Part shown: piece after piece, positions 1 to 4,905 of the stretch | How the letters are laid out: each line of letters begins with the position of its first letter | Numbering within the stretch: the first letter of the stretch is position 1 | Source: Acidobacteriota bacterium | Lineage (GTDB): Bacteria > Actinomycetota > Actinomycetes > Actinomycetales > Micrococcaceae | Assembly (NCBI GenBank): GCA_019352125.1 | Contig: JABBNV010000154.1 | Location: 1 to 5,152, forward strand | Direction: 5' to 3' | Length of the DNA: 5,152 bases | Notes under the pieces: model-generated | What the model was told of the DNA's origin: nothing | The model's input: only the letters and a program-made list of their open reading frames with translations | Database searches by the model: none | Made by a program: the position numbers and the translations under genes

Positions 1-844
1 GGGGGCCCATAGACACCGTCGGCGATGAAGCGGACGACTTTGGGGCGGGCGCCGGTACCTGGCTAAAGGTGTCCGGGTAGTTTCCCAAGAAGCCAATTCG
101 GTTCAGTGGCCAGGCACGAACTGCCGCCTTGCCTTCCACATCCGCTTCATTGACAAATCCGTCTCCCGGACCAAATTGTGCATGGTAGCGAGAGTCCGCC
201 GAGTTGTTCCTGTTATCCCCCATAACCCAGAGCTTGTTCGCAGGAACTTTCACGTCAAAAGAGTTATACGTTGGGGGTGCAAGGTTTTTGGATCCTGGGT
301 ATACATAGGGCTCCGTCAGAGGGGCGCCGTTGACAGTGATCTTTCCCGAAGCATCGCAACAAATCACCCTGTCGCCCGGCAAACCGATAACGCGCTTCAC
401 CAAGTGTTGTTGTGAGTCATCGGGTTGTAGCCCCAGAAAAATCAGCACGTCGGTGAACCAGCGCATGGCACCAGCCGTGGTTTCTGACTTAGGCGGCAAC
501 CACCCCTGGGTGTCCCTGAAGACCACAATATCCCCGCGTTCCAGGGCAAACGGTCGTGGAACCAACAGGTTGACGAATATCCGGTCATTTAATTCAAGGG
601 TGTTCTCCATTGACCCGGATGGGATGTAGTACGCCCGGAAGAGAAAGGTTTTAATCAGGAAGGACAGCACCAAAGCGATGGCGATGATGGTCAAGATTTC
701 CTTGAGCCACGAGCCGACCCCACTGCGCGAGTGGCCCGCAGCTTTGCCGTCCGGCACCGCCGCCGCGCCGCCGTCTAGCTCGCCTGCTGCGGCTGTGCCG
801 TGGCTGTCCCCGGCATCCGACGCGTCGGGAGGAAGATGAGACAT
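1..844 (-). CDS. lepB: Signal peptidase I, second tandem copy (3' end beyond the left edge)
   Basis: Type I signal peptidase, which cleaves N-terminal signal peptides from exported proteins at the outer face of the membrane. I translated 281 codons from the ATG at 844 without meeting a stop, so the C-terminus is missing. About 45 hydrophilic residues come first, then one membrane segment (about 47-68). The Ser box follows (YYIPSGSME, catalytic Ser78), then the Lys box (VKRVIGLPGD, catalytic Lys150) and the GDNRNNSADSR box (about 209-219). That is the Ser/Lys dyad in the correct order. The visible tail (about 262-281) is rich in Pro, Ser and Ala. The ATG overlaps the stop of the upstream peptidase by one base (TAATG), so the two are probably translationally coupled. 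An AAGGA ribosome-binding site (854-858) lies 9 nt ahead. The family assignment is secure; the paralogue's substrate preference is unknown. Confidence 0.95.
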   Translation of the reverse strand, partial: MSHLPPDASDAGDSHGTAAAGELDGGAAAVPDGKAAGHSRSGVGSWLKEILTIIAIALVLSFLIKTFLFRAYYIPSGSMENTLELNDRIFVNLLVPRPFALERGDIVVFRDTQGWLPPKSETTAGAMRWFTDVLIFLGLQPDDSQQHLVKRVIGLPGDRVICCDASGKITVNGAPLTEPYVYPGSKNLAPPTYNSFDVKVPANKLWVMGDNRNNSADSRYHAQFGPGDGFVNEADVEGKAAVRAWPLNRIGFLGNYPDTFSQVPAPAPKSSASSPTVSMGP

Positions 845-1521
845 TAGTGCGGATCCTTTGCAGCGCCGGGAGTTTCGCTTACTCGAGGCAGGTCAGTGGC
901 CCGGTTCAAGGGCCAGAGGATGTAAAACGGTCTACCAATCACTTTAGAGCTCAACACCAATCCCCCACCCGGCGCACCCAATAAGGCACGGGAATCCTTG
1001 GAGACGGAACGGTGATCACCCATCAGCCACAACTTACCCTCTGGCACCACCACATCGAAACGTTCCTCGCTGGGCGCGTCTGTGGGGAAGACATAGGGTT
1101 CGTGTAATTCGGCGCCGTTGACCAGCAGGTTTCCGTCCGCTGCGCAGCATTTAACGTGATCCCCCGGAACCCCAATGACGCGCTTGACGTAGACCGTGTC
1201 ACTGCCGGTGATTCCTAGCCATTCCCCCACAAATTTGACGGCATGAACCAGCGGCCCCCTGCCGTCGTCGAGCGGGTCAAAGGATCCTTTCCCGTCGAAC
1301 ACGACCACATCCCCGCGTTGAATGGGAGAGGCAGTGAAGTCCGTCCGAGAGACCAACACGCGATCGCCCGTTTTTAGCAGCGGATCCATAGAGTCAGAGG
1401 GGATGTAGTAAACGTCCACCCAGAACGCGCGTATCACGGCTCCCAGCACCACCACAGCAAAAACTGCTATAACCACGGAACGCCAGCCCAGTATCCTGGA
1501 CCGGCGTTCCGTGGTGCTCAA
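844..1521 (-). CDS. lepB: Signal peptidase I, first tandem copy
   Basis: Complete 225-residue type I signal peptidase. It has a short basic cytosolic N-terminus, one membrane anchor (about 13-33), the Ser box YYIPSDSMD (catalytic Ser44), the Lys box VKRVIGVPGD (catalytic Lys113) and the box MGDHRSVSKDSR (167-178). Two positions differ from its neighbour: Asp replaces Gly in the PSGSM motif, and His replaces Asn in GDNR. The catalytic residues are intact, so it should be active. The start is TTG: an in-frame TAA lies four codons upstream (1531-1533), and AAGG (1529-1532) stands 7 nt ahead. The gap after rplS is only 20 nt, which suggests co-transcription. The two peptidases share all motifs but are clearly diverged, consistent with an old tandem duplication. 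Confidence 0.95.
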   Translation of the reverse strand: MSTTERRSRILGWRSVVIAVFAVVVLGAVIRAFWVDVYYIPSDSMDPLLKTGDRVLVSRTDFTASPIQRGDVVVFDGKGSFDPLDDGRGPLVHAVKFVGEWLGITGSDTVYVKRVIGVPGDHVKCCAADGNLLVNGAELHEPYVFPTDAPSEERFDVVVPEGKLWLMGDHRSVSKDSRALLGAPGGGLVLSSKVIGRPFYILWPLNRATDLPRVSETPGAAKDPH

Positions 1522-1528
1522 AGCTGTG

Positions 1529-1532
1529 CCTT
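1529..1532 (-). promoter_or_regulatory. Ribosome-binding site of the TTG-started signal peptidase
   Basis: AAGG on the minus strand, 7 nt before the TTG at 1521. It is weak, but an in-frame stop overlaps it (TAA at 1531-1533), so the reading frame cannot begin further upstream. The next in-frame GTG would cut into the membrane anchor. Confidence 0.6.
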
Positions 1533-1541
1533 AAAGAAGAA

Positions 1542-1901
1542 TTACTTTGCTACGACGTTGTCGCGCTTTTCCTTGATCTTGGCAGCCTTGCCGCGCAGAT
1601 CGCGCATGTAGTAAAGCTTGGCGCGACGAACATCACCCTTGGTGACAACCTCAATCTTGTCGATGATCGGGGAATGTACCGGGAAGGTACGCTCCACGCC
1701 GACGCCGAAGGAGACCTTGCGGACGGTGAAAGTTTCGCGGATGCCATCGCCCTGGCGGCCAAGAACAAAGCCCTTGAACACCTGAACACGGGAGCGGCTA
1801 CCTTCAATAATGTTCACGTGAACATTGAGGGTATCGCCGGCGCGGAACGCGGGGATGTCGGTACGCAGGCTGGCTGCGTCGACGGAATCGAGGATATGCA
1901 T
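1542..1901 (-). CDS. rplS: 50S ribosomal protein L19
   Basis: Ribosomal protein L19, a large-subunit protein at the interface with the 30S subunit. The 119 residues match the usual family length. Characteristic stretches are FRAGDTLNVHVNIIEG (19-34), RKVSFGVGVERTFPVHSP (61-78) and the basic C-terminal RRAKLYYMRDLRGKAAKIKE (92-111). I chose the ATG at 1901 because AGGAG (1909-1913) lies 7 nt ahead and the protein then begins MHILDSVD, as in actinobacterial L19. The frame stays open eight codons further to a GTG at 1925, but that start would absorb the ribosome-binding site and add residues foreign to the family. The gene is 215 bp from trmD, and that gap holds several inverted repeats. The first signal peptidase gene follows after 20 nt. 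Confidence 0.97.
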   Translation of the reverse strand: MHILDSVDAASLRTDIPAFRAGDTLNVHVNIIEGSRSRVQVFKGFVLGRQGDGIRETFTVRKVSFGVGVERTFPVHSPIIDKIEVVTKGDVRRAKLYYMRDLRGKAAKIKEKRDNVVAK

Positions 1902-1908
1902 ATTCTCA

Positions 1909-1913
1909 CTCCT
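1909..1913 (-). promoter_or_regulatory. Ribosome-binding site of rplS
   Basis: Consensus AGGAG on the minus strand, 7 nt before the ATG at 1901. It decides between this ATG and the longer GTG start at 1925. Confidence 0.85.
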
Positions 1914-1920
1914 GGTGAAC

Positions 1921-2061
1921 GCCACAGGTCATCCACTCATTGGAAGCAACTGGGCGGCTCAGTGAAGACACCGGAACAAGCTCAGCTGAAAGTGTTGTTG
2001 GACCGTATTGCCATGCTGGTTCTACGGTGAGTCCTCGTGTTGACGCTTACTCCCCTGTGGC
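1921..2061 (-). promoter_or_regulatory. Candidate structured leader ahead of rplS
   Basis: Most of the trmD-rplS gap. In transcript sense an 8-base arm at 2061-2054 (GCCACAGG) is perfectly complementary to an arm at 1928-1921 (CCTGTGGC), which ends 7 nt before the rplS ribosome-binding site. The enclosed 125 nt hold a 6-bp hairpin (2002-2007 with 2023-2028, ACCGTA/TACGGT) and a 5-bp one (1975-1979 with 1995-1999). This arrangement, closing stem plus inner hairpins just ahead of a ribosomal protein gene, resembles autoregulatory leaders. Folding is inferred by eye. An 8-bp match in a gap this size can arise by chance at roughly the one-in-ten level. I see no clear promoter in the gap. Confidence 0.35.
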
Positions 2062-2098
2062 AGAGAAGAGCCCACTGGACACAAAGCTCAATTCTGCC
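2059..2098 (-). repeat. Inverted repeat 18 nt after trmD; possible terminator or attenuator stem
   Basis: GGCAGA/TCTGCC arms (2059-2064 and 2093-2098) enclose GAGC/GCTC arms (2068-2071 and 2086-2089), with a 3x3 internal loop and a 14-nt apical loop. No T-run follows, so it is not a classical intrinsic terminator. Its lower arm shares three bases (2059-2061) with the outer arm of the candidate rplS leader, so the two stems could not form together. Confidence 0.3.
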
Positions 2099-2116
2099 AT
2101 ATGGGCGGCTGCGGAG

Positions 2117-2926
2117 CTAATCCTGAGTCGGCGTGGAACCGGGCGCTGCTCGCCGAGCAACCTTGTGATCGACGACGGCGTATCCCAGTTCCCAGAGGGT
2201 GTTGCGTTCCGCTTTGCTCAAGTTAGTTGCATCCATTTGCTCGATAAGCTCTGGGCGGCGTGCGGACGTGCGGCGCAGCGACTGCTCTTTGCGGTACTTG
2301 GCAATCTTCGCGTGATTCCCGCTCAACAGCACATCGGGGACATCACGCTCGCGCCAAGTCGATGGCTTGGTGTAGACGGGGTACTCCAGAAGCCCATCGG
2401 CATGAGATTCCTCCACCAATGACTCCGGGTTGCCTACAACTCCAGGCAACAGGCGACCAATGGCCTCCACCATGGCCAGCACCGCCACTTCCCCGCCGTT
2501 GAGCACGTAATCACCGAGGCTGATGGGCCGTACGGTGAAGTGTTCTTCAGCCCATTCCAATACTCGTTCATCAATGCCTTCGTATCGGCCACACGCAAAA
2601 ACAAGGTGCTCCTGCTCCGCGAGTTCATACGCCAGCGCCTGGTTGAACACCTCTCCCGCGGGCGAAGGAACTATCAGGGTGGGCTTGGTCTCCGCGGCAG
2701 TGTCGATAATGGACTCCAGTGCCTGGGCCCAAGGCTCCGGTTTCATCACCATGCCCGCGCCACCACCATAGGGTGTGTCATCCACGCTGCGGTGCTTGTC
2801 CGTGGTGAATTCTCGAAGCTCGTGAACGTTCAGTTCCAATAACCCGTCCTTCCGGGCCTTGCCAATCAGGCTCAGCTCCAGGGGCGCAAGGTACTGCGGG
2901 AAGATACTGAAAACGTCGAAGCGCAC
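2117..2926 (-). CDS. trmD: tRNA (guanine-N1)-methyltransferase
   Basis: TrmD transfers a methyl group from S-adenosylmethionine to N1 of guanine 37 in tRNAs with G at position 36, which prevents +1 frameshifting. The 269 residues show the family signatures in order: N-terminal MRFDVFSIFP, DDTPYGGGAGMVMKPEP (49-65), the knot and cofactor-binding ACGRYEGID (111-119) and ISLGDYVLNGGE (135-146), then SHADGLLEYP (174-183), where Asp177 matches the catalytic aspartate of the family. The C-terminal domain (about 190-255) is followed by a short variable tail. The start is GTG at 2926, directly abutting the rimM stop (TAAGTG). GGGAG (2932-2936) lies 5 nt ahead, inside rimM. Translational coupling with rimM is likely. 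Confidence 0.97.
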   Translation of the reverse strand: MRFDVFSIFPQYLAPLELSLIGKARKDGLLELNVHELREFTTDKHRSVDDTPYGGGAGMVMKPEPWAQALESIIDTAAETKPTLIVPSPAGEVFNQALAYELAEQEHLVFACGRYEGIDERVLEWAEEHFTVRPISLGDYVLNGGEVAVLAMVEAIGRLLPGVVGNPESLVEESHADGLLEYPVYTKPSTWRERDVPDVLLSGNHAKIAKYRKEQSLRRTSARRPELIEQMDATNLSKAERNTLWELGYAVVDHKVARRAAPGSTPTQD

Positions 2927-3454
2927 TTACTCTCCCGCGTCGTCGTCAGTGTTAAGCGTAAAGAGACCGCCGGGCGGAGTCAGCAGGATGTACCCGCCCT
3001 CCACATTCACCTCAGGCACAATCTCCGTGACAAACGGAACCAGAATTTCCCGACCAGCCAGGTCCTCAACCGTCAGTAGATCCTGGGACGGAAGAATTGA
3101 CAGCGATTTGACCTTGCCAACAGTCTCATCGCCAACACGGACGGCTAGCCCTACCAGCTGGTGCTCATACCAGGCATCATCGTCAGCATCCGCCGTGTCC
3201 TCAGTGTCGATGAACAACTTGGCACCGCGCAGCGTTTCGGCCTGGTTCCGATCCTCAATTTCTTCGAAACTCAGCAACAGGATTTCCTTGTTCCACCGCG
3301 CGCCCAAGACCGTCAGCGGGCCCAGCTTCGCGGGCTCAACACGTAGCTCCTCGCCCGGAACAAACCGCTCCGCAGGGGCATCTGTGAACAGCTGCACTGT
3401 CACTTCACCGCGAATTCCGTGCGGCTTACCGATTCTGGCTAGTTGTACCTGCAT
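2927..3454 (-). CDS. rimM: 16S rRNA processing protein RimM
   Basis: RimM is a 30S assembly factor that binds S19 and helps mature the head of the small subunit. The 175-residue protein has the N-terminal RimM domain (MQVQLARIGKPHGIRGEV at 1-18, FVPGEEL at about 31-37), an acidic linker (about 84-94) and a PRC-barrel domain beginning WYEHQLVGL (95-103) and running to about 165. I chose the ATG at 3454: AAGGA (3460-3464) is 5 nt upstream and the protein starts exactly where the family does. The frame is open to a TTG at 3526, but that codon lies in the terminator hairpin and would add 24 unrelated residues. The gene abuts trmD and is 95 bp from the KH gene, with the terminator between. Confidence 0.96.
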   Translation of the reverse strand: MQVQLARIGKPHGIRGEVTVQLFTDAPAERFVPGEELRVEPAKLGPLTVLGARWNKEILLLSFEEIEDRNQAETLRGAKLFIDTEDTADADDDAWYEHQLVGLAVRVGDETVGKVKSLSILPSQDLLTVEDLAGREILVPFVTEIVPEVNVEGGYILLTPPGGLFTLNTDDDAGE

Positions 3455-3459
3455 GCGAA

Positions 3460-3464
3460 TCCTT
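3460..3464 (-). promoter_or_regulatory. Ribosome-binding site of rimM
   Basis: AAGGA on the minus strand, 5 nt before the ATG at 3454. It supports this start over the open frame that extends back into the terminator. Confidence 0.8.
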
Positions 3465-3486
3465 GGATTGAGGGAAACTGTCGATG

Positions 3487-3530
3487 AAAAAACTTTGGCC
3501 CCGTCACCAAACGGTGTCGGGGCCAAAGTT
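3487..3530 (-). terminator. Intrinsic terminator between the KH gene and rimM
   Basis: A perfect 13-bp inverted repeat (3491-3503, AACTTTGGCCCCG, with 3518-3530), then one mismatched pair, a further 4-bp stem (3505-3508 with 3513-3516) and a 4-nt loop. In the minus-strand transcript the stem is followed by six T residues (3487-3492), the first two being the end of the stem arm. The hairpin begins 19 nt after the KH gene stop. On the plus strand only three T residues follow, so it should work mainly on the minus strand. This is the strongest structural signal in the window. Confidence 0.9.
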
Positions 3531-3549
3531 TGAGTGCTTGAGATGAATC

Positions 3550-3792
3550 CTAGCGACGGCGGTCGGTATCGACCACGTCTACTCGTACGGATTCTCCGCC
3601 GGCCAAGGCTGCAATCACGGTGCGCAATGCACGCGCGGTGCGGCCCTGACGCCCGATTACCCGGCCAAGATCATCCTGATGAACATGCACCTCAAGGGTT
3701 TCCCCCCGGCGATTGTTCTTGGCTGTGACCTTGACGTCCTCGGGACTGTCGACAATCCCGCGAACCAGATGTTCGAGCGCGTCAGCCAGCAA
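3550..3792 (-). CDS. khpA: KH-domain RNA-binding protein, KhpA type
   Basis: Small single-KH-domain protein of 80 residues. The KH core is clear: LEVHVHQDDLGRVIGRQG with the GxxG loop at Gly47-Arg-Gln-Gly50, followed by the RTARALRTVIAAL helix (51-63). Proteins of this family bind RNA and in several Gram-positive bacteria pair with a KhpB/Jag partner; their place between rpsP and rimM is conserved. The start is TTG at 3792, one base after the rpsP stop (TAAaTTG). GAGG (3802-3805), 9 nt upstream, lies inside rpsP, so translation is probably coupled to S16 synthesis. The gene ends with a run of Arg residues, and the terminator hairpin follows 19 nt later. Confidence 0.93.
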   Translation of the reverse strand: MLADALEHLVRGIVDSPEDVKVTAKNNRRGETLEVHVHQDDLGRVIGRQGRTARALRTVIAALAGGESVRVDVVDTDRRR

Positions 3793-3793
3793 T

Positions 3794-4216
3794 TTATTCA
3801 GCCTCGGTGTTCTCGGCTGCAGGCTCGGAAGAAGCTTCTACTTCTTCATCCTTCTTGGCCTTCGGCGTGATGGCTTCCTTGACAATAACGGAAGACTTCT
3901 CCGGCGCCACGAACGGCGTCTTCGGAGCCTTGACCTTCAAGGTACCTTCCGCGCCGGGAAGACCCTTGAACTTCTGCCAGTCACCGGTGATCTTCAAGAT
4001 CGCGGCAACCTGCTCGGTCGGCTGCGCGCCAACGGAAAGCCAGTACTGGGCACGGTCGGAGTTAACCTCAATGAATGAGGGCTCCTCGGTCGGGTGGTAC
4101 TTACCGATCTCTTCAATGGCACGGCCATCGCGCTTGGCGCGAGAATCCATGACGACGATGCGGTAGTACGGTGCGCGCATCTTACCGAAGCGCTTAAGGC
4201 GAATCTTTACGGCCAC
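3794..4216 (-). CDS. rpsP: 30S ribosomal protein S16
   Basis: Ribosomal protein S16, an early-binding small-subunit protein that stabilises the 16S rRNA body. The core (1-90) has MAVKIRLKRFGKMRAPYYRI, RDGRAIEEIGKYHPTEEP (29-46), RAQYWLSVGAQPTEQV (55-70) and LKITGDWQKFKGLPG (74-88). Residues from about 95 to 140 form an extension with Pro/Lys-rich then Glu/Ala-rich composition; S16 of enterobacteria, at just over 80 residues, lacks it, but it is common in this actinobacterial group. I chose GTG at 4216, giving the family start MAVKI, with AGGAG (4228-4232) 11 nt ahead. A GTG at 4228 would add four residues (MTTK) but overlaps the ribosome-binding site itself. The KH gene follows after one base. 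Confidence 0.96.
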   Translation of the reverse strand: MAVKIRLKRFGKMRAPYYRIVVMDSRAKRDGRAIEEIGKYHPTEEPSFIEVNSDRAQYWLSVGAQPTEQVAAILKITGDWQKFKGLPGAEGTLKVKAPKTPFVAPEKSSVIVKEAITPKAKKDEEVEASSEPAAENTEAE

Positions 4217-4342
4217 TTTTGTGGTCACTCCTGGTTCTAAGTGAAGGCGAATCCACGTTTCACGCTCCCGTGGGGCGGGCCGATCAGGTGGTTTCTAAGG
4301 ACAAGACATGGTGCGGAGAGAGGGGCCGCACGAATCAAGTAC
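4217..4342 (-). promoter_or_regulatory. 5' leader of rpsP with inverted repeats
   Basis: If transcription starts about 7 nt after the -10 box, rpsP has an untranslated leader of about 125 nt. It contains a GC-rich hairpin (GTGCGG/CCGCAC, 4311-4316 with 4326-4331, 9-nt loop), a small one (CACG/CGTG, 4261-4272) and a GTGAA/TTCAC pair (4241-4245 with 4259-4263). No T-run follows the main hairpin. The length and structure would fit regulation by a ribosomal protein, but I recognise no known leader motif. Confidence 0.35.
4228..4232 (-). promoter_or_regulatory. Ribosome-binding site of rpsP
   Basis: AGGAG on the minus strand. It overlaps the in-frame GTG at 4228, which argues against that codon. 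The spacing of 11 nt to the GTG at 4216 is rather long, so the start remains slightly uncertain. Confidence 0.7.
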
Positions 4343-4348
4343 CCGTCC

Positions 4349-4377
4349 ATTATGCCAGATGATTTCGCATCTGTGCG
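4349..4377 (-). promoter_or_regulatory. Probable promoter for the rpsP-khpA genes
   Basis: Minus-strand -10 box CATAAT (4349-4354), five of six consensus bases, preceded by the extended element TGG (4355-4357). A poor -35 box, CGCACA (4372-4377), lies 17 bp upstream, sharing ACA with the consensus. The extended -10 may make up for this. The spacer is largely filled by the perfect dyad CAGATG-n6-CATCTG (4356-4373), which could be an operator. This is the most convincing promoter-like sequence in the window and sits in the largest gap upstream of rpsP. Confidence 0.6.
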
Positions 4378-4399
4378 ACAAGCGAGTGCTCAACCAGCG

Positions 4400-4837
4400 T
4401 TAGGCGGAGTAAAAATACAAGCCCAGACCATCGCCCTGCTGAGCCGCTGACGCCAGCTCTGAAATCATCCGCACTAACGGTTCGGTCTCTTCGACAGAGC
4501 TGGACATCTCTTCGGTGGCTGCCCAGTCTGCCGCAAGTTGCGTTACGTCTTCCTGGTCTTCAAGGTCCATGAGCTCCGCGAATACGGCCACCAGGCCCGC
4601 GGGTACCTCAAGCAACGAGTCCAGTTCAATGTCCACCATGGCCAGCTCACACTCGGTGCCGGTAGCGTGCACCGTCTTCACGGCCTGCTCGCCCAGAACT
4701 TCCAGATCCAGATCAGTCAGCGTCGGTACATCCGTGCTGACTTGCGGTGCCTTAGCCGAATGTCCGGAATCCAATGCAGCCGCGTAGGCAACGGCATCGT
4801 GGTGGTTGGCAACAAATAGCTGAGCGGATATGGACAC
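4400..4837 (-). CDS. Uncharacterised highly acidic protein, 145 residues
   Basis: I do not recognise a named family. The protein has 27 Asp/Glu against only 3 Lys/Arg, so it is strongly acidic and presumably cytosolic; there is no signal peptide or membrane segment. An N-terminal MSISAQLFVANHHDAVAYAAAL looks like a beta strand then a helix. Alternating hydrophobic and acidic segments follow (about 40-80), then an acidic helical region (83-130) and an aromatic end, GLGLYFYSA. The start is GTG at 4837 with AGAGG (4843-4847) 5 nt ahead; no in-frame ATG is better placed. It lies 68 bp after the VOC gene, and rpsP begins 183 bp downstream across a gap with its own promoter. Codon use and composition resemble the neighbours, so the frame is very probably real. 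Confidence 0.8.
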   Translation of the reverse strand: MSISAQLFVANHHDAVAYAAALDSGHSAKAPQVSTDVPTLTDLDLEVLGEQAVKTVHATGTECELAMVDIELDSLLEVPAGLVAVFAELMDLEDQEDVTQLAADWAATEEMSSSVEETEPLVRMISELASAAQQGDGLGLYFYSA

Positions 4838-4905
4838 GTGGACCTCTCATAGACGGATTAACACGGAGCACCATCATCGCAAGGGCACGGTACCCCTACG
4901 TCTCA

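Noticed and set aside
1902..1925. Longer rplS starting at GTG 1925
   Set aside because: It would translate through the consensus ribosome-binding site and add eight residues not found at the L19 N-terminus.
1940..2422. 160-codon plus-strand open frame across the trmD-rplS gap
   Set aside because: Most of it is antisense to trmD, it shows no family resemblance, and it has no good ribosome-binding site. The open stretch does not need a gene to explain it.
3455..3526. Longer rimM starting at TTG 3526
   Set aside because: The extra 24 residues are encoded by the terminator hairpin, are absent from the family, and bypass the well-placed AAGGA and ATG.
2859..3533. 224-codon plus-strand open frame antisense to rimM and the start of trmD
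   Set aside because: It is Ser/Arg-rich with no recognisable domain, runs through the terminator, and lies opposite two certain genes. It is a frame shadow of high-GC coding DNA.
4241..4450. 69-codon plus-strand open frame in the gap upstream of rpsP
   Set aside because: It starts at a GTG, has no domain, and overlaps the rpsP leader, the promoter and the end of the acidic protein gene.
4850..4885. Possible promoter TTGCGA-16-TAATCC ahead of the acidic protein gene
   Set aside because: The -10 match is poor and the spacing short. The 68-bp gap may have a promoter, but the sequence does not show one convincingly.
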